A stretch of 56,928 nucleotides of DNA from Magnetovibrio blakemorei (GTDB taxonomy: Bacteria; Pseudomonadota; Alphaproteobacteria; Rhodospirillales; Magnetovibrionaceae). Positions 53,563-56,928 of the stretch are shown piece after piece. The stretch is from the NCBI RefSeq assembly GCF_001746755.1, contig NZ_MCGG01000022.1, positions 1 through 56,928 on the forward strand. Reading direction: 5' to 3'. Every line of letters begins with the position of its first letter. The first letter of the stretch is position 1. Both the position numbers and the translations under genes were made by a program. Below the pieces are notes generated by a model. It did no database searches. It was not told the origin of the DNA and saw only the letters and a program-made list of their open reading frames with translations.

Positions 53563-55869
53563 ATGGACACCCGCAGTCTTGAAGAAATACTATCTATGCC
53601 TCGTTCAACCTGCGAGGCAGAACCTATTCATAGAGCTCCTGGTGTTCACCCAAGTGGGGTCCTTGTCATTTTAGGTTTGTCTAATTTCGAGATCATCGCC
53701 TACAGCAAAAATGCCTCCACTCATTTTGATTTCAGTCCCAATCTTCTAGGCCAAAGCCTTCTAGAACTTCTCCCTGACCTCAAAAGCACCGTTGAAGCGG
53801 TTACAAATTCCCCCCGGTCGCCATTTTGCGCCACCAATTTGGTCTATAATGGACGCTCTTTTGGCACGGTTGTTCACAGGGATGAAAATAGGCTGTTGGT
53901 GGAGCTCTTTCCTCAAGAAGAGCCAACTATCGCAGGCATCCCTCTTAATGAAGTTTCAAGCGGAAGCAGTTTCTTTGGTATTGTTCGGCAGATCCGTGAG
54001 GCGAAGGATTTGCGAGAACTGGCCCAGGTCGCCGCTCAAGAAATTCGCAAAGCCACTCATTACGATCGCGTGTTGATATACCGTTTTGATAAAGACGGGC
54101 ATGGAGAAGTGATCGGGGAAGATATTTCGCCTGACTGGGATCAAAATTTTTTAGGATTCTTTTTTCCGGAATCCGATATTCCGGCACAAGCCCGAGCCCT
54201 CTATCGACGTAGCGTTCTCAGATATCTTCCGAGTGTAAACGCCGAACCTGTTCCTCTGGTTTCAGGGGGAGACCCAGCGGAAGCAGAACCTTTTGATATC
54301 GGTATCGCGTGGGGACGAAGTCAATCACCCATCCATCTGATGTACCAAAAGAATCTTGGTGTTGATGGGGCTATGTCTATTTCAATCATGCACGAAAATC
54401 ATCTCTGGGGTATGGTTGTGTGCCATCATCGCACACCTCACTATGTCTCTCTGCCATCCATGTTGCTTGCGGTCAATATTGCCGAAGCCTTCAGCATGCA
54501 TTTTGGAGATGTTGAACACATCGAAGAACATGTAGCACGCGAAAACCATGCAAAACTTCACGCGAAGCTGCTTGAGCAGATTGCTGGCTCTGACAGTGTG
54601 TTTGAAGCCATTTCATCTGGCCCCGTTACCCTGAAAGATTTGTTTTTTGCCAGCAGTAGTGCTGCCATTGTTTACCAAGACGAAACCAATCATGATCGTG
54701 TTTTAATCGTTGGAGAGTCTCCCCCAGATTCAGATATTATCCGCTATTCCGAATGGCTACGCGCTAACGTAATCACCCCACTGCAACCGATCTACACAAC
54801 TGAATGCATTTCGGCAGAATTTCAAGACTTCAAGCAACATGCAGAAATCGCCAGTGGTGCGTTGGTCTGTGCTGTTGGGGAAGACCATCAAAACTTATTG
54901 ATTTGGTTTCGTCCAGAAATCATCAAAACCATCCATTGGGGTGGCAACCCGTATGAAAAGATAAATAGTTCGGATAGCAAGATTGCATTGCCAAGACGGT
55001 CATTCGATCGCTGGACCGAGATAAAACGCAATCATTCGCGGCCTTGGCCCTCATGGAAATTGGTTATTGCAGAAAGCCTTCGCAACGCATTCAACGACTT
55101 GATTCTTCGCCAACTTAGGACCATGCGTCTGTTAAACAATGAACTCGCACGCAGCAATCGTGTGAAAACGGACTTTTTGGCAAACATGAGCCATGAACTA
55201 CGCACGCCACTAAATGCCATTATCGGCTTTTCAAGTTCCATTAGGTCAGAATTGTTTGGCGCACTTGGACACTTTAAATACGGAGAATATGCGAATGACA
55301 TTGAGGGGGCAGGGCAACACCTTCTGTCACTGATCAATGACATATTGGACATATCCGCGATTGAGGCTGAAAAGATCGAATTGTTTGAAGAGCCTTATAG
55401 TGTTCAAGATATTATCGACAACAGTTTGCTTCTTGTGCAAGGGCGTGCACACGACCAAGACATAAAACTTGTCTGCAGCATCAAAAACAGCCCCGTTATT
55501 ATCAAGATCGATGCACGCAGGATTAAACAGGTTCTTATCAACCTAATGAGTAATGCTATAAAATTTACGCCGAAAATGGGTGCTGTCACAATCTCCGACA
55601 AATGCACTGACGACGGTGGATATTGTTTTGTCATTTCAGACACGGGCATTGGGATGTCAGAGGATGAAATAGAGAGAGCTCTGCAGCCTTTTGGTCAGGT
55701 TCGAGATGGCATGGAGATTTCACACGAAGGAAGCGGTTTAGGGCTTCCTTTATCAAAGAGATTGGTTGAGCTTCAGGGTGGGGAGTTGATTATCAACAGC
55801 GAAAAAGGCAAGGGTACGACAATTAATGTATGCTTCCCTCCGGACAGGGTCGTTGCTGCTAGGCCGTAA
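53563..55869 (+). CDS. bphP: Bacteriophytochrome histidine kinase
   Basis: A 768-residue red/far-red light sensor. The biliverdin-attaching Cys is at residue 17 (RSTCEAEPIHRAPGVHPSGV). The PAS (about 20-120), GAF (about 140-310, with the PESDIP variant of the PASDIP motif and CHHRTPHYV) and PHY domains follow (PRRSFDRWTE tongue). The output is a HisKA/HATPase kinase: FLANMSHELRTPLNAIIGFS (about 540-560, phospho-His), NAIKFTP (N box), DTGIGMSEDEI and GSGLGLPLSKRLVE. No response regulator gene follows, as IS fragments begin 60 bp later. The heme oxygenase gene divergent to it supplies the chromophore. The output pathway is unknown. Confidence 0.95.
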   Translation: MDTRSLEEILSMPRSTCEAEPIHRAPGVHPSGVLVILGLSNFEIIAYSKNASTHFDFSPNLLGQSLLELLPDLKSTVEAVTNSPRSPFCATNLVYNGRSFGTVVHRDENRLLVELFPQEEPTIAGIPLNEVSSGSSFFGIVRQIREAKDLRELAQVAAQEIRKATHYDRVLIYRFDKDGHGEVIGEDISPDWDQNFLGFFFPESDIPAQARALYRRSVLRYLPSVNAEPVPLVSGGDPAEAEPFDIGIAWGRSQSPIHLMYQKNLGVDGAMSISIMHENHLWGMVVCHHRTPHYVSLPSMLLAVNIAEAFSMHFGDVEHIEEHVARENHAKLHAKLLEQIAGSDSVFEAISSGPVTLKDLFFASSSAAIVYQDETNHDRVLIVGESPPDSDIIRYSEWLRANVITPLQPIYTTECISAEFQDFKQHAEIASGALVCAVGEDHQNLLIWFRPEIIKTIHWGGNPYEKINSSDSKIALPRRSFDRWTEIKRNHSRPWPSWKLVIAESLRNAFNDLILRQLRTMRLLNNELARSNRVKTDFLANMSHELRTPLNAIIGFSSSIRSELFGALGHFKYGEYANDIEGAGQHLLSLINDILDISAIEAEKIELFEEPYSVQDIIDNSLLLVQGRAHDQDIKLVCSIKNSPVIIKIDARRIKQVLINLMSNAIKFTPKMGAVTISDKCTDDGGYCFVISDTGIGMSEDEIERALQPFGQVRDGMEISHEGSGLGLPLSKRLVELQGGELIINSEKGKGTTINVCFPPDRVVAARP

Positions 55870-55929
55870 ACTCATAAAATCTTAATGTGCGATGTGATTC
55901 AAGTGTTCCATTACAGCAGGAGGAACACC

Positions 55930-56073
55930 ATGAAACGCCGCTACGAACTGACCGATTTTGAATGGTCTATCATCGAACCGTTGTTACCGAATAAGTCTCG
56001 CGGTGTGCCGCGTGTTGACGACCGGAAGGTTTTAAACGGCATCCTTTGGCGGTTTCGCACAGGTGCCCGGTAA
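55930..56073 (+). mobile_element. IS5-family transposase, N-terminal fragment
   Basis: Forty-seven codons (MKRRYELTDFEWSIIEPLLP, then DRKVLNGILWRFRTGA) are the start of an IS5-type (IS427 group) transposase. CAGGAGGAAC is a ribosome site. The frame stops soon after RTGA, where the normal protein continues; other IS-derived sequence follows. Inactive remnant. Confidence 0.85.
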
Positions 56074-56107
56074 TACCCCCATTTTTAGGGGCGATGGATT
56101 CAATTGG

Positions 56108-56320
56108 TCACAGCAACACTGTGTCGAGTTTATGAGCTGGCGTTTCGAAGGCCAATGTTTTTCTTGGACGACTGTTGAGTTTTTCAGCAACTCTATTGAG
56201 GTCGCTCTGCGAATATCCTGACAAGCAACTTCCCTTGGGAAAATATTGCCGCAGCAATCCGTTCGTATTCTCATTTGTTCCTCGTTGCCAAGGACTGCTG
56301 GGGTCGCAAAAATATACGTC
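56108..56320 (-). mobile_element. IS30-family transposase, C-terminal fragment
   Basis: About 70 codons read VYFCDPSSPWQRGTNENTNG, then LLRQYFPKGSCLSGYSQSDL and RPRKTLAFETPAHKLDTVL. This is the end of IS30-type transposases; the catalytic Glu lies in GTNEN. The frame stops at 56108. It abuts another IS30 piece that points the other way (56324-56410), so the element was rearranged. Confidence 0.85.
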
Positions 56321-56323
56321 CAT

Positions 56324-56410
56324 AACTACATCGCGACGGTTGTTGAACGCCAATCGCGGTTTACAGTTTTGGTGAAAGTAGATGGAAAAGACACAGAGAC
56401 CGTTGTAGCG
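56324..56410 (+). mobile_element. IS30-family transposase, internal fragment in opposite orientation
   Basis: Twenty-nine codons read NYIATVVERQSRFTVLVKVD, then GKDTETVVA, a stretch that lies upstream of the DPSSPWQRG region in a normal IS30 transposase. Here it is on the plus strand and head to head with the C-terminal fragment. After VVA the homology is lost. Confidence 0.75.
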
Positions 56411-56498
56411 TGTCCGTCCGGTGACCCCGCCCTTTTTCTGATCTAAGGATTGCCCTTAGTATCCACTTATCGATGGTGGACACCAAGGGTATATCTCA

Positions 56499-56870
56499 AT
56501 GACAGTGAAGCGTCGGATTTGGTCGACTGAAGAGAAGCGTTCCATCTGTTTGCAGGCCTCAGCGCCGGGCGTTTCGGTGGCGCAGGTTGCACAGCGGTAT
56601 GCGATGAATGCGAACCTGATTTTCAAATGGCTGCGGGACGCACGGTTTGCTCCAGAGATGGGGGCGCATCGCGAGGCTGTCTTCCTGCCCGTGGAGGTCT
56701 CCCCGCATGTCTTGACCGATGAGCCCATGGCACCGGGCGCGGTTCCTCCGGCTGGTGGTCCAGTTGGCGGTCTGGTGCGCATCGAGTTGGCGGGCGGTCA
56801 CCGGATTATTGCCGAGGGTGAATTTGATCCGGATGCCCTGGGACGGTTGTTAAAGGGGTGGCTTTCATGA
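56499..56870 (+). CDS. tnpA: IS66-family accessory protein TnpA
   Basis: A 123-residue protein of IS66-type elements. The N-terminal helix-turn-helix reads RIWSTEEKRSICLQASAPGV and VSVAQVAQRYAMNANLIFKW, and the C-terminal part reads VRIELAGGHRIIAEGEFDPD before a short GRLLKGWLS. Full length for TnpA. The stop overlaps the start of tnpB by 4 bp (ATGA), as is usual in these elements. The sequence just upstream has a small inverted repeat TCCAC...GTGGA (56461-56481) of unknown meaning. Confidence 0.85.
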   Translation: MTVKRRIWSTEEKRSICLQASAPGVSVAQVAQRYAMNANLIFKWLRDARFAPEMGAHREAVFLPVEVSPHVLTDEPMAPGAVPPAGGPVGGLVRIELAGGHRIIAEGEFDPDALGRLLKGWLS

Positions 56871-56928
56871 TCCCGGTGCCGAGCAATACGCGGGTGTGGT
56901 TGGCGGCGGGTGTTGTCAACGGCGGAGT
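56867..56928 (+). CDS. tnpB: IS66-family TnpB, start only (window edge)
   Basis: The last 62 bases open a frame MIPVPSNTRVWLAAGVVNGG, matching the start of IS66 OrfB/TnpB up to about AAGV. After that the family usually has TDMRKGF, but here VNGG follows, so the gene may be diverged or interrupted. It runs out of the window. Confidence 0.65.
   Translation, partial: MIPVPSNTRVWLAAGVVNGG

Overview
The window looks like chromosomal DNA of an aquatic, respiring alphaproteobacterium, most likely a Rhodospirillales relative (inference). The basis is the gene content: a formate dehydrogenase cluster with DUF3305/DUF3306 genes, a fused FdsG-FdsB subunit, a glutathione-dependent formaldehyde pathway, a bacteriophytochrome with its own heme oxygenase, and a very large FecR/RTX adhesin. 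No tRNA, rRNA or CRISPR array was seen.

Left part (1-4.7 kb): two paralogous LuxR-type regulators face inward around an UNC93-like MFS transporter. A decayed tyrosine integrase, a small CWC-type cysteine-rich protein, a PaaI-type thioesterase and a CPBP membrane protease follow.

4.9-17.5 kb: a membrane-bound, Tat-exported formate dehydrogenase cluster on the minus strand. In transcription order it holds fdhD, DUF3305, DUF3306, a TorD-like chaperone, a small Tat protein, and the alpha, beta and gamma subunits. Then come a NarI-like cytochrome b and an HdrD/DsrK-like Fe-S protein (together a DsrMK-like pair) and mobB. A convergent gene encodes a 681-residue polyferredoxin with HdrA/MvhD-like features. 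This suggests formate oxidation wired both to quinone and to a cytoplasmic Fe-S module.

17.7-27.4 kb: a small unknown protein, a dCache-type chemoreceptor, a complete RND efflux operon (adaptor, pump, NodT-type outer membrane factor) and a bicupin protein.

27.5-40.3 kb: a C1 oxidation island. It has a second mobB, S-formylglutathione hydrolase, glutathione-dependent formaldehyde dehydrogenase, a LysR regulator, and an mtoX-SCO-MauG operon for methanethiol oxidation. Divergent from mtoX is a cytosolic NAD-type formate dehydrogenase (fdsGB fusion plus fdsA), followed by Gfa, which makes S-hydroxymethylglutathione. Read together: methanethiol to formaldehyde, to the glutathione adducts, to formate, to CO2, with H2S and H2O2 as side products of the first step.

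41-48.8 kb: one 2583-codon gene for a type I secreted adhesin (FecR-like domain, alanine-rich coiled coil, cadherin-like repeats, RTX repeats).

48.9-56.9 kb: an accessory, transposon-scarred zone. A truncated arsenic operon (tail of an unknown gene, intact ACR3 pump, 40-codon arsC stub) lies between two exact 68-bp copies of an IS end. Fragments of IS3, IS630, IS5 and IS30 elements and the start of an IS66 element surround several unknown small genes and a heme oxygenase/bacteriophytochrome pair.
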